From an uncultured Spirochaetota bacterium (GTDB taxonomy: Bacteria; Spirochaetota; Spirochaetia; JAFGXN01): a DNA stretch of 64,000 nucleotides. The notes beneath the pieces were generated by a model. That model saw only the letters and a program-made list of their open reading frames with translations, was not told the origin of the DNA and ran no database searches. The position numbers and the translations under genes were made by a program. Each line of letters begins with the position of its first letter. Position 1 is the stretch's first letter. The DNA lies in contig CALXKN010000001.1 of NCBI GenBank assembly GCA_944388995.1, positions 62,001 through 126,000 of the forward strand. The letters run 5' to 3'. Below are positions 43,427-52,150 of the stretch, piece by piece.

Positions 43427-45174
43427 GAGCGCGGAACGATTCCCCGCCAATCGCGCCCTTTTAAATCGCCGGGACGGTAGTCCAGACCCATCTGACCGCC
43501 GGGATTCATGATTCCGTTCGGATCAAAGTGGTTTTTCAGGGTTTTCAGGACGTCCATCTCATTTTTGCCGAGATGCTCCTCCATCCACGGGGCAATCATA
43601 CGCCCGACGCCGTGGTGGTGGGAGAGGGAACCGCCGGCCCTTTGAATCGCCTCGAAAATTCCGTTCTGCAGCGCGATATAATCTTCCATATCTTTAACTT
43701 TGCAGAAAAAAATGAAATAAAGGTTCGTTCCTTCGGGATAAAAGTGCGACGAATGGGTCAGACAGCCGGTCAGCGGCCGGCTCTTGACAAAACGGCGGAC
43801 CTCCTGATGCACTTTGTGGAGATTGTCCCACGTAACGCCGCACTCTGTCGTATCCAGAACCATGCCGAAATCGTTCAGATCTTCCCGCAGATACGGATCC
43901 AGATAGCGGCCGTGATCCCATTTTTTCACGGGATAAGAAGTCAGCGGCAGACCTCCGTGGCGGCGGCAAATCTTTTTGACCTGTTTCAGCACGTTTTTGG
44001 AGAAGCGTTTCTCGCCGCACGTGCGCACCAGCATCAGACACCGTTTCATCTCTTTGAATCCGAAAAGACGCATCAGCGTATCCAGCGGCGTGCCGGCCAC
44101 ACCGTAGAGCCGCAATCCCATATCGGTTTCCTCTTCATCGGAAATTCTCAGAACGCCGGGAAAACCGAATTCTCCCTGAGAAATTTCGCGGCAAACGGTG
44201 ACGGCCGTCTCCCAATCTTTGAAAACATAAGAAGCGCCGTATTTTGTTTCGTCGCTCAAATAAAAAATTTTCATTGTCAGTTTCGTGACAACGCCGAAGA
44301 CGCCTTCGCTGCCTTTAATCATGTCAAGAACCTTCGGACCGGTGGCTGCCGCCGGATAAACGTGCGTTTCAATGACGCCGCGCGGCGAAACCATTTCAAC
44401 CCCCATAACCAGATCGCAGGCGTCGCCGTAATATGAAGACTCCTGTCCGGAACCGAGCGTCACAACCCAGCCGCCGACACTGGAATACTCAAACGACTGC
44501 GGAAAATGTCCGTTGGTATAATTGCGCTTTGTTCCGAATTTCTCGGAGGCACGGTTCAGTTCTGCTTCGTAAGCGGGACCGAACATCCCGGCCTGAACCG
44601 TCGCCGTCTTGTTCAGTTCGTTAACTTCAAGCAGTTTATTCATATGCGTATTCAGAACCAGCATAACGCCGCCGAACATCGGACGGAAGCCGAAGTTGAC
44701 GGAAGAGCCGCCGCCGTAAACGTAGAGCGGAATGCGGTGAGTGTCGCAATATTGAACGACAGCCGCCACATCTTCCGTGTGTCTCGGATGGACAATCACG
44801 TCGGCGAGTTTCTTTACAACGCCGCCGCGCAGTTCGAACGCCTCTTCCTGCGTTTTTCCCGTCGAGTAAAACACGCGGCTGTAATCGTCGTCGGCAACGT
44901 TTTCGGCGCCGACAACGGCCGCCAGCGCTTCGCGGTGCTTTTTATCCAGTAAAGGCGGCTGCGCCGGAACGGAAACTTTTTCCCGCCCTTCTTTCACCCG
45001 CACGCGGAAATCATCGTCGGTCAGATTGAACTGCTCTTTCATGTAACGGTAGAGTTTCCGGTTGGGATGCTTGAATCCTTCCGGATCTCCCCACTTGAAA
45101 ACAGAACGGTAGCTTCCCGACTCGGGCGCATCATCCGACCACGGCGGACGGAATTCGTTTTTTTTGCGGCTCAT
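43423..45174 (-). CDS. Alkylglycerone-phosphate-synthase-like FAD enzyme
   Basis: The 583-residue protein is a vanillyl-alcohol-oxidase-type flavoenzyme closest to alkyl-DHAP synthase. It has VYGGGSSVNFGF (FAD loop), GHFPQSFEYSSVGGWVVT, VSPRGVIE, GSEGVFGVVTKLT, and the triple histidine in GGSLSHHHGVGR (about 519-521). In the animal enzyme this histidine set is needed to exchange acyl for alkyl on DHAP. The basic-residue position GVLRISDEE is also kept. The product would be the ether-lipid precursor 1-alkyl-DHAP. A 2-hydroxyacid dehydrogenase role remains possible. The ATG at 45174 has AGGAGG and overlaps the upstream stop. Confidence 0.78.
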   Translation of the reverse strand: MSRKKNEFRPPWSDDAPESGSYRSVFKWGDPEGFKHPNRKLYRYMKEQFNLTDDDFRVRVKEGREKVSVPAQPPLLDKKHREALAAVVGAENVADDDYSRVFYSTGKTQEEAFELRGGVVKKLADVIVHPRHTEDVAAVVQYCDTHRIPLYVYGGGSSVNFGFRPMFGGVMLVLNTHMNKLLEVNELNKTATVQAGMFGPAYEAELNRASEKFGTKRNYTNGHFPQSFEYSSVGGWVVTLGSGQESSYYGDACDLVMGVEMVSPRGVIETHVYPAAATGPKVLDMIKGSEGVFGVVTKLTMKIFYLSDETKYGASYVFKDWETAVTVCREISQGEFGFPGVLRISDEEETDMGLRLYGVAGTPLDTLMRLFGFKEMKRCLMLVRTCGEKRFSKNVLKQVKKICRRHGGLPLTSYPVKKWDHGRYLDPYLREDLNDFGMVLDTTECGVTWDNLHKVHQEVRRFVKSRPLTGCLTHSSHFYPEGTNLYFIFFCKVKDMEDYIALQNGIFEAIQRAGGSLSHHHGVGRMIAPWMEEHLGKNEMDVLKTLKNHFDPNGIMNPGGQMGLDYRPGDLKGRDWRGIVPRS

Positions 45175-46832
45175 ATTTTCCTCCTGGATTCGGGACGGCA
45201 TTCGGAGGTTGCAATCAAATCGACTCCCCAGCCGCCGAAATTTTTTACAATCGTATCCCCGGGAACGGTTTCCCGGCTGACGGTCAGCTTTGCCGCCGCC
45301 TTCATCGCGTCGGTGAGCGCCGAGACCGGAATACCGCCGTCCGTCCGGACCGACAGCCGCGGCTGTCCGCCGAAAACCGTCTTCACCGACGTCGTTAAAA
45401 CGCGGCGCGGATTTTTCATCTCCTCTTCGCCGTAGCGTTTTCCCTTCGGACAGCCGTTGCCTTCAACGGCAACCGATCCGTTTTCAAACCGCCCGATCCG
45501 CAAACGGCAGCCGCGCGGACATTCGATGCAAACCAATTCGTCGGCCTCATCGATTTCCGAAGAATCCGCATTCGCCTGCGGATCTTCAAGAAGATCAAAA
45601 CGGATTGCACGGGCATTTTCCGGAATTCTGCCGGTATCAACCGTTATTTTTTCCATTTCCGGCGGCCTGACGATCCCGTAACGGCGCGAAAAAATTTCAT
45701 TTCCGTCCGCCGTCACCGAAAGCCGCCGTCCGCGCAGCGTTTCGCGGCTGCGGAAGAAGAAGTCAACCGGAGCGCCGCCGGTTTCGGCTCTCTGCGGAAC
45801 AAGCGAAGCGATGCCGTTCCCAGCGCTCACCGTTACGGTTTGCCGACCGCTGTCTCCGCGTACGTAAGCGGCCGCCGCGTTTCCGGCCGTTTCACCGCTT
45901 TGAGAGACGTAATCAACCAAATCATTGACTTGCAGCGAATTTCCGCAAGAAAAAACACCGGGAACCGAAGTCATTCCCCGGGAATCAACGCGGGGACCCG
46001 ACGTCACCGGATCTTTTTCCCAATTCAGCAAATCAAACGCATCATTTTCGGGAATCAATCCGACGGAAAGAATCAGCGTATCGCAGGCGACAAACTCTCT
46101 TGTTCCGGGAATCGGAGAAAAGCGACTGTCGACTTTTTCAGTGTAAACGCCCTGCAGACGATCGCGGCCGACGACTTCGGTAACCGTGCGGCTTAAATGC
46201 AGCGGAATCGAAAAATCGGTCAGGCACTGCGCTATGTTGCGGCTCAAACCGGCCGGCTCCGGTTTAATCTCGTAAACGCCGGCAACCTCCGCCCCCTCAA
46301 GCGTCAGCCGCCGCGCCATAATCAAACCGATATCGCCGCTCCCCAAAATCACACAGCGGCGCGCCGGCATGATTCCGTTCAGATTAATGTAGGCCTGCGC
46401 CTGACCCGCCGTAAAAATTCCCGCCGGACGCGGTCCCTGCAGACGGATCTGGCGGTCTGTCCGTTCCCGGCACCCGCAGGCCGAGACAATCGCCTTCACC
46501 CGGTACTTCAAAATTCCTTCGCGGTCAATCATTGTCAGCAAAAAGCCGCCGCCGTCCTTTTCAACCGAAGTCATGAATGTTTCCGTCCGCAGGCGGGCCG
46601 GGGTCTTTTGAAAGCGCTGAAGCTCGCGGTAAGCGTATTCGGGGCCGGAGAGTTTCTCCCCATAACGAATCAGTCCGAATCCGTCGTGAATACACTGTTT
46701 CAAAATTCCGCCGGCCTGCTCTTCCCGTTCAAACAAACAGACCGAGACTCCTTTTTCCGCAGCCGCAGCGGCCGCCGCCAATCCGGCAGGCCCCGCTCCG
46801 ATGACAGCCACATCGCACTCTTCCCGTCTCAT
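45171..46832 (-). CDS. FAD/NAD-dependent oxidoreductase fused to a DUF1667 domain
   Basis: The 553-residue protein begins with a two-dinucleotide-domain oxidoreductase (DVAVIGAGPAGLAAAAAAAE; VILGSGDIGLIMARRL; GVFSCGNSLQVNDLVDYVS). From about residue 435 it continues as a complete DUF1667 domain with four cysteines (CIECPRGC, then GNGCPKGKRYG). In many anaerobes these are two separate genes next to a glycerol-3-phosphate dehydrogenase. Here they form one chain, lying between such a dehydrogenase and the AGPS-like enzyme, with 4-base overlaps at both ends. It likely carries electrons from the dehydrogenase to a pyridine nucleotide or other acceptor. Confidence 0.83.
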   Translation of the reverse strand: MRREECDVAVIGAGPAGLAAAAAAAEKGVSVCLFEREEQAGGILKQCIHDGFGLIRYGEKLSGPEYAYRELQRFQKTPARLRTETFMTSVEKDGGGFLLTMIDREGILKYRVKAIVSACGCRERTDRQIRLQGPRPAGIFTAGQAQAYINLNGIMPARRCVILGSGDIGLIMARRLTLEGAEVAGVYEIKPEPAGLSRNIAQCLTDFSIPLHLSRTVTEVVGRDRLQGVYTEKVDSRFSPIPGTREFVACDTLILSVGLIPENDAFDLLNWEKDPVTSGPRVDSRGMTSVPGVFSCGNSLQVNDLVDYVSQSGETAGNAAAAYVRGDSGRQTVTVSAGNGIASLVPQRAETGGAPVDFFFRSRETLRGRRLSVTADGNEIFSRRYGIVRPPEMEKITVDTGRIPENARAIRFDLLEDPQANADSSEIDEADELVCIECPRGCRLRIGRFENGSVAVEGNGCPKGKRYGEEEMKNPRRVLTTSVKTVFGGQPRLSVRTDGGIPVSALTDAMKAAAKLTVSRETVPGDTIVKNFGGWGVDLIATSECRPESRRKI

Positions 46833-48523
46833 TCCTCCCCCTTGGTTTCCCCGAAAAAAAGCGGCGAAAGGCGGTTTTTTTTATACACCTCCGTCACTTT
46901 AAGATTGAGTTCGTCGGTCATGATTTTTACAATCCGGGGCGTGCAGAATCCTCCGTGACAGCGGCCGGTCATCGCGCGCGCCCGGTGGCGGATTCCGTCC
47001 AGCGTCATCGGCGCCGGAGAGCCGCGCAGAACATCTCTGATCTCTCCTTCGGAAACCTGTTCGCACCGGCAGACGATTTTTCCGTAAAGCGGATTTTCTT
47101 TCAAAAACGCATCCTTCTCTTCTTCGTTCATCAAATCGAAATCATACCGCCTGTCATTGCGGACAGGGTTGAAATTTTCATTGGGACGGACCGGCTCCTT
47201 TTCCGAAAGAAGCGCAATCAGCCATTTTGCCGCTTCTTCCGCCAAAGCGGGAGCGCTTGCCAGTCCGGGCGACTGAACCGCCGCCAGATGGAACAAATTG
47301 CCGATCCGTTTCGACGGCTCCACGATAAAATCCTCGTGATAAGAGCAGGCGCGGATACCGGCAAAGTAGGTAATGATCTGCCCTGCGGAGAGTTTTCCGT
47401 TCAGCCGGATGTGTTTTCCAAGCTCTTCGATGTCATCCGCATGGGTCGAATAGTCGTCGCGGGAACAGACTTCATGCGCCGTCGGCCCGACCAACACGTT
47501 TCCTTCTACCGTCGGAACCAAACCGCCTCCTTTGGACTTACTCTTCAGCTGAGAGAGACGCGGCATTGCGTAAATCTTTTTGATAAAAGCGCCGGCTTTT
47601 TTATCAAGAATCAAATCCTCTCCCTTACGGAAATGGAGCGTAAAAAAAGGATCGCCGGCCTTGGCCGCCACAACGTCCGCCCAGCCTCCGGCCGCATTGA
47701 TGACCGCCTTCGTTTTGATGACGCCGCGGTTCGTCACCACTTCAACAATGCGGTTGCCCTCAAACCGGAAATCGGCTGCGGCCGTTTCCAGACGCACTTC
47801 GGCTCCGTTGCTCACCGCGTTTTCAGCCAAAGCGCACACCAACTTTTGAGGAAACAACTGTCCGGAAGTCGGCATCAGAAACGCGCCGGCGGCACGGCAC
47901 GCCAAATTCGGTTCGATTTTTTTTAATTCTTTTTTGGATACGTAACGGCAGCCGGGAACGCCGTTCTTTTTCGCCCGGTAAAGCATATAAGGCACCACCA
48001 ACCGGTAGAGCGGATGAGCCAGCAAAATCATCGACCCCTGCCGAACAAACGGCACTTTCAGGTCCTTTGTCAGCTGCGTATACATTGCGTTTCCGCGGAC
48101 ATTGTAATACGCCTTTTTGGAACCGGGCTTGGCGGCAAAACCGGGGTGAATCATACCGTCGTTGCGGCCGGAGGCATGAAACGCCAAATCGCACTCCTTT
48201 TCAATCAGAAGCGTCTTCAGCTTCCATTTGGAAAGTTCGCGCAGCACCGCCGCTCCGACCACGCCGCCGCCGACGATGACGGCATCGTAAACGCCGTCAA
48301 ACTCTTCGGGAGTCAAATTCATCGGCATACAAATTCCGCCGGGGTCTTCTCCGTTGCGGCAGACAATGCGGTTGACAATCGGTTTTTTGGTCAGCTTTGC
48401 CGCTGCCGTTCCTGCCGAAAGTTTCTCCGTCCAATCATCGGCCTCTCCGAATAAAACCAAAGAATTCTCCGTCTCCGTTATCGAAATTCCGGAGAGAACC
48501 GCTTTTTTCTTTCTTCTTTTCAC
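46829..48523 (-). CDS. GlpA-type glycerol-3-phosphate dehydrogenase with BON-like N-terminus
   Basis: The 564-residue protein has three parts. Residues about 11-54 look like a BON domain (LVLFGEADDWTEKLSAGTAA, then KPIVNRIVC). A FAD-dependent dehydrogenase domain follows (YDAVIVGGGVVGAAVLREL; SGRNDGMIHPGF; AVINAAGGWADVVA). The end is a BFD-type [2Fe-2S] domain (Cys485, 487, 522, 527: CRC and CHGGFC). The core would oxidise glycerol-3-phosphate to DHAP. The start is GTG with GAGGGG ahead. It precedes the oxidoreductase-DUF1667 gene with a 4-base overlap. Confidence 0.8.
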   Translation of the reverse strand: MKRRKKKAVLSGISITETENSLVLFGEADDWTEKLSAGTAAAKLTKKPIVNRIVCRNGEDPGGICMPMNLTPEEFDGVYDAVIVGGGVVGAAVLRELSKWKLKTLLIEKECDLAFHASGRNDGMIHPGFAAKPGSKKAYYNVRGNAMYTQLTKDLKVPFVRQGSMILLAHPLYRLVVPYMLYRAKKNGVPGCRYVSKKELKKIEPNLACRAAGAFLMPTSGQLFPQKLVCALAENAVSNGAEVRLETAAADFRFEGNRIVEVVTNRGVIKTKAVINAAGGWADVVAAKAGDPFFTLHFRKGEDLILDKKAGAFIKKIYAMPRLSQLKSKSKGGGLVPTVEGNVLVGPTAHEVCSRDDYSTHADDIEELGKHIRLNGKLSAGQIITYFAGIRACSYHEDFIVEPSKRIGNLFHLAAVQSPGLASAPALAEEAAKWLIALLSEKEPVRPNENFNPVRNDRRYDFDLMNEEEKDAFLKENPLYGKIVCRCEQVSEGEIRDVLRGSPAPMTLDGIRHRARAMTGRCHGGFCTPRIVKIMTDELNLKVTEVYKKNRLSPLFFGETKGEE

Positions 48524-48535
48524 CGATGCGTCCCC

Positions 48536-50023
48536 TCAATAGAAAAACGTCAAACCGACCCCGCCGAAACCTCCGGTATAATCGTTCGGCGCAAAATACA
48601 TATACTCAGCGTCTTCAAAAATTGCTTCCCGTCCGGGAATCCCCAACCATGAAAAATAACCGCCTTCAATATAGACGCCGATTTTTTCGTGAAAAAGCCA
48701 CAGAAAACGGGCTCCGGCTTTACACGTAAACCACGTCAGCGTCTCTTTATTATCCGCCATATTTGGAGTAAACGCAACTCCAAAATCAACAAAAGGAGAA
48801 AAAGAAAACTGATGAAAAAAACGATCCACCTGCAGACCGACATAAAAATTGACAAGAGCCGGAATTTGCATCATTCCGACTGTATCCAGCTGATCCCTTG
48901 ATCCTGTCAGAATCTCAAATCCGAACACAGGCTTTGCCAAAGGCATGCCACGCCCCACGGCCCAACGCGTTGTGATCAAATGATTCAGATAAATTTCGGA
49001 ATCTGTTTCAGAAACGGCAACCGCCGACACCACCAAATCATATCCGACGGATTGATGAAGGCCGATTCCGGGAACCTTCCGGACACTGTCTCCGGGAACA
49101 GGCCGGTCTGACGCATAAAGAATCCGACAAAAGCTGTAATTTTCCTCACACTTTTCAACCAAAAGACGGCCGATGATCTTTTCGGAAATCCCCCCTGAAC
49201 CGTCAGATTGATGCCTGACAATTTGATAAAAAGCCCCCGGGAACGCCCCCTGATTCCGTCCTTGAGCAATCACGGCTTTTTTATCATTGACAAAATCGAC
49301 AATATACGGAGTTCCGCTTTTCCCGAAAAAGGAATTTAAAACCGATTTAAACGTCATGGCCAAAGTCTGCCGAAGCCGCTCGATCGCCTCTCCGTCATTT
49401 TCACCCAATCCAACCGCCCGTATACCGGAAAAAAGAATTTCTTTGCGGTTTTCATAAGCCAAATAAAAATTCAGGTCAGCTTCAAGAAAAATTTTCCCTC
49501 CGGAAAGAACTTTTCTTTCGAATTTTTTCATAACAATGCAGGAAAAAGCGTCTTGATCAGAGACCCCGGTAATTCCCACAAAATCGAAAACCGGATCAAA
49601 CGAAGTTCCGTTTAATTCCGGAGACAGAACAGATTCCCCGTCCGACGAAGATCCGCTTTCCTCCGATGCTTCCGACTCTCCGTCGGAAACAGACATCTCT
49701 CCGGTTTCATCGTCCGTAAAAGATTCCGTTTTGTCGTCTTCTTCCGGAATTCGTTCCGTCAAAATTTTTATCAGTTCACTCTTCTTCTCTTCCGGAATTT
49801 CAACCTCCTTTAATTCATCAGAATCCAACAAATACGGTAATTCGAGACGAACCAATTCGACGACAGTTCTGTTCCGGGCTTCAAAAGAAGCGAATTCAGA
49901 TCCGACCGGTTCTTCCGTTACAGTTTCTTCAAAATAAGAAAAATAAAGCGTCCGCGAAAAAAGAAAAAACGGTGTGAAAAGAAAAAAAACGCAAAACCAG
50001 CCTTTTTTCGAAAGAACAGGCAT
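48536..50023 (-). CDS. Predicted exported outer-membrane protein, unknown function
   Basis: The 495-residue protein starts at the ATG at 50023, which begins a hydrophobic export signal (GWFCVFFLFTPFFLFS); a TTG further upstream would overlap the lipoprotein gene. An acidic Ser/Glu/Asp-rich stretch occupies about 75-135. The middle (about 150-340) has alternating strands. The last 150 residues look like a small beta-barrel and end in the aromatic GVGLTFFY. The family is not recognised. It lies 11 bases after the large lipoprotein gene and 12 bases before the dehydrogenase. Confidence 0.68.
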   Translation of the reverse strand: MPVLSKKGWFCVFFLFTPFFLFSRTLYFSYFEETVTEEPVGSEFASFEARNRTVVELVRLELPYLLDSDELKEVEIPEEKKSELIKILTERIPEEDDKTESFTDDETGEMSVSDGESEASEESGSSSDGESVLSPELNGTSFDPVFDFVGITGVSDQDAFSCIVMKKFERKVLSGGKIFLEADLNFYLAYENRKEILFSGIRAVGLGENDGEAIERLRQTLAMTFKSVLNSFFGKSGTPYIVDFVNDKKAVIAQGRNQGAFPGAFYQIVRHQSDGSGGISEKIIGRLLVEKCEENYSFCRILYASDRPVPGDSVRKVPGIGLHQSVGYDLVVSAVAVSETDSEIYLNHLITTRWAVGRGMPLAKPVFGFEILTGSRDQLDTVGMMQIPALVNFYVGLQVDRFFHQFSFSPFVDFGVAFTPNMADNKETLTWFTCKAGARFLWLFHEKIGVYIEGGYFSWLGIPGREAIFEDAEYMYFAPNDYTGGFGGVGLTFFY

Positions 50024-50034
50024 TGAAGAATCCG

Positions 50035-52098
50035 TCAGGGCTGCCAATCAACGGAAACCAAAGATGTATAAAGGTCAGCCTGCACGGCACAAACTCCGAG
50101 AATGACCAAATTATCCAACATCAGAGATACTCCGTTACCTGCGGAAACTGAAACCGCCACAGAATGTCCGTCTGTAAAAACAATCGGAAATACCCTGTCT
50201 CCGAAACGAACCGTCCATCCGAGTGATTTTTTTTCAAAATCCAGCTGATATAAACCGCACGGAGTTCCGGCAAAAGAGAACGGCGCCGAATCCTCCGCTG
50301 CCGAAAATGTTTTATCGGTCAGATTTAACGTTACCACAACCGATTCCGAAAGTGCCTTTGTCTTTTCATCGACCGCCACATCAAGAATTTCAATACAACC
50401 GCCGGGAAAATCCCCTTCCGGCACCGTAAACTGAACGGAAAACGATTCGGCGGGAACGGCATGCGCCGCCGTTTTCAGCACCTCGCCGGAAGCGACCGTG
50501 ATTTGTCCGGTTACTTCCGATTCCGGGAACCGGGAATAAACCGTTTCATCAGCTCTGCAGACAAAATCATCCGCAAATAAAACCGCTTCCCCGAAGCGCC
50601 GTTTCAAAGTCTCGGCAAAAAGCGAGTCGGTCTCCCGGTCTTCGATCTTAAAAATACCGACTTCATCAATAACACCGCCGTAACCGTTCTTTCCTCCGAT
50701 TGTAATCATGTATTCGGAAGGAGAAGGCATCTCTCCGTAATCGATAACGCTTCTTGAAACAGGATAGCCGTCAATCCCCCAAACAAACGAGAGCTTTTGG
50801 CCGGACGGATTTCCAAATACAAAAAAACTCAGCCGGGTCAAATCGGTTTTTGTATAACGGGAAAGATTTAATGTCTGGGAAAACGGCTGTTCCGCATCAA
50901 TACGCACATTAATCCGATCCCCTTCTTTGAAAAAAGCAAGTCCTCCCTTTCCGGAAGAATCTGTCATCGAAAAAATCTGCCCCGAATCCGGAGATTTCAA
51001 ATTAAACCGAAAATCAAACGCCAAAGGCCGGCGTTCGCCGTCCTCGCCGATAAAAACATCGCTCCCTGTCATTGTCGAAACGGAAGATCCGTCCGTAAAG
51101 GCATATCCGAAAACCTGAGAATCGAGCATCAACTGAGGCGCTCCTTCGACAGTTACCGTTCTTGTTGCGGCCGACGGAGCAAAATCTTTGGTTTCCCCGC
51201 GGAAGTGAAACAAAACTTCATACGCCGAATCGGGACGAAAATCACCGCTCTCAATCGGCTGGTTGGCAGAAATGAACATCGTTGAAGTCAGAGAAACCGG
51301 AGGAAAAAACGGAAAAACCTCTCCGACCGGCGGATCGGAGGGATAAATGCCGACCGTCATCTCAACGGCCGTCTTATTCTCCGGAGCGCGCCACTTCACC
51401 GCAGGAGGCATTTCCTTCAACCGGTTCCGATAAATTTCGACGCCGTTGCAACTCCAGACGACATCGGAATCAAATCCGGCCGGCGCCGCAATTTCAGCAT
51501 ACAAAAGACACTCTCCGCCAGGATAAATAACCGAAGGGTACGAGCCGACAGAATGAACCTTCAGCGCCAGCGAAGAGATAAAAAACGCATTCCGGACAAC
51601 TTCAACGGAATGATTCTCCCCGTCAAGCCAGGAAAACTCGAAAGCATAATAACCGTCGGTCAACCCGGACGGAACAACCGTTCTGCCGTGATAGTCGTAA
51701 TCGTTTTCTTCGGACGCCTTTTCTTGCAGAACGGACGCTTTCTTTCCGTCCGCTTCCTCTGAAACAATCGGCTGCCTGCCGGCTTCTTTTTCGGCAACCG
51801 GCAACTGTATATCCGCATTCAAGTCGGCCAGCGCAACCGGAGCGCCCGCGGCCACCCTCTCCTCCGACATCAGGTCAATAAGATCAATACGCAAAAAAGC
51901 GGCATCCGTTTCTTCTTCAAGAAAGGAAAAAGCATAATCAATCGGATCTCCCGGCTTTAAAACTTTCCCTTCTTCAAATACGGAAAGAGCAACCAGTCCG
52001 ACATTCCGCGCATCGGCTTCCTCAACCGCCGTAAACTCACCGCATGAAAATAAGAGAGAAAAAAACATTAAAAAAAATAACGGAAACGAATTCTTCAC
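50035..52098 (-). CDS. Large lipoprotein with LamG-like region
   Basis: The 687-residue protein has a signal sequence with lipobox LLFSC (Cys19), then a beta-sandwich-rich body. Two segments resemble concanavalin/LamG-like folds: about 365-480, with FSMTDSSGKGGLAFFKEGDRINVRI and YGGVIDEVGIF; and the C-terminal 150 residues, which end a domain of the same character. Such domains usually bind carbohydrate or host polymers. The start is GTG, and the -10 box lies seven bases before it, again leaderless in appearance. It heads the run leading to the glycerol-phosphate genes. Confidence 0.7.
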   Translation of the reverse strand: MKNSFPLFFLMFFSLLFSCGEFTAVEEADARNVGLVALSVFEEGKVLKPGDPIDYAFSFLEEETDAAFLRIDLIDLMSEERVAAGAPVALADLNADIQLPVAEKEAGRQPIVSEEADGKKASVLQEKASEENDYDYHGRTVVPSGLTDGYYAFEFSWLDGENHSVEVVRNAFFISSLALKVHSVGSYPSVIYPGGECLLYAEIAAPAGFDSDVVWSCNGVEIYRNRLKEMPPAVKWRAPENKTAVEMTVGIYPSDPPVGEVFPFFPPVSLTSTMFISANQPIESGDFRPDSAYEVLFHFRGETKDFAPSAATRTVTVEGAPQLMLDSQVFGYAFTDGSSVSTMTGSDVFIGEDGERRPLAFDFRFNLKSPDSGQIFSMTDSSGKGGLAFFKEGDRINVRIDAEQPFSQTLNLSRYTKTDLTRLSFFVFGNPSGQKLSFVWGIDGYPVSRSVIDYGEMPSPSEYMITIGGKNGYGGVIDEVGIFKIEDRETDSLFAETLKRRFGEAVLFADDFVCRADETVYSRFPESEVTGQITVASGEVLKTAAHAVPAESFSVQFTVPEGDFPGGCIEILDVAVDEKTKALSESVVVTLNLTDKTFSAAEDSAPFSFAGTPCGLYQLDFEKKSLGWTVRFGDRVFPIVFTDGHSVAVSVSAGNGVSLMLDNLVILGVCAVQADLYTSLVSVDWQP

Positions 52099-52105
52099 CG
52101 GTTAA

Positions 52106-52133
52106 AGTATATCACATCTCCCCAAAAAATCAA
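52106..52133 (-). promoter_or_regulatory. Promoter of the large lipoprotein gene, predicting a leaderless message
   Basis: Minus-strand TTGATT (52128-52133), a 16-base spacer, then TATACT (52106-52111). Seven bases (TTAACCG) separate it from the GTG at 52098. Confidence 0.6.
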
Positions 52134-52150
52134 TACTAATTTGCTGAGAT

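Noticed and set aside
43528-44436. 302-codon plus-strand open frame opposite the AGPS-like gene
   Set aside because: Antisense of a well-conserved flavoenzyme; Phe/His/Arg-rich shadow composition.
46955-47926. 323-codon plus-strand open frame opposite the GlpA-type gene
   Set aside because: Same reason; all recognised motifs are on the minus strand.
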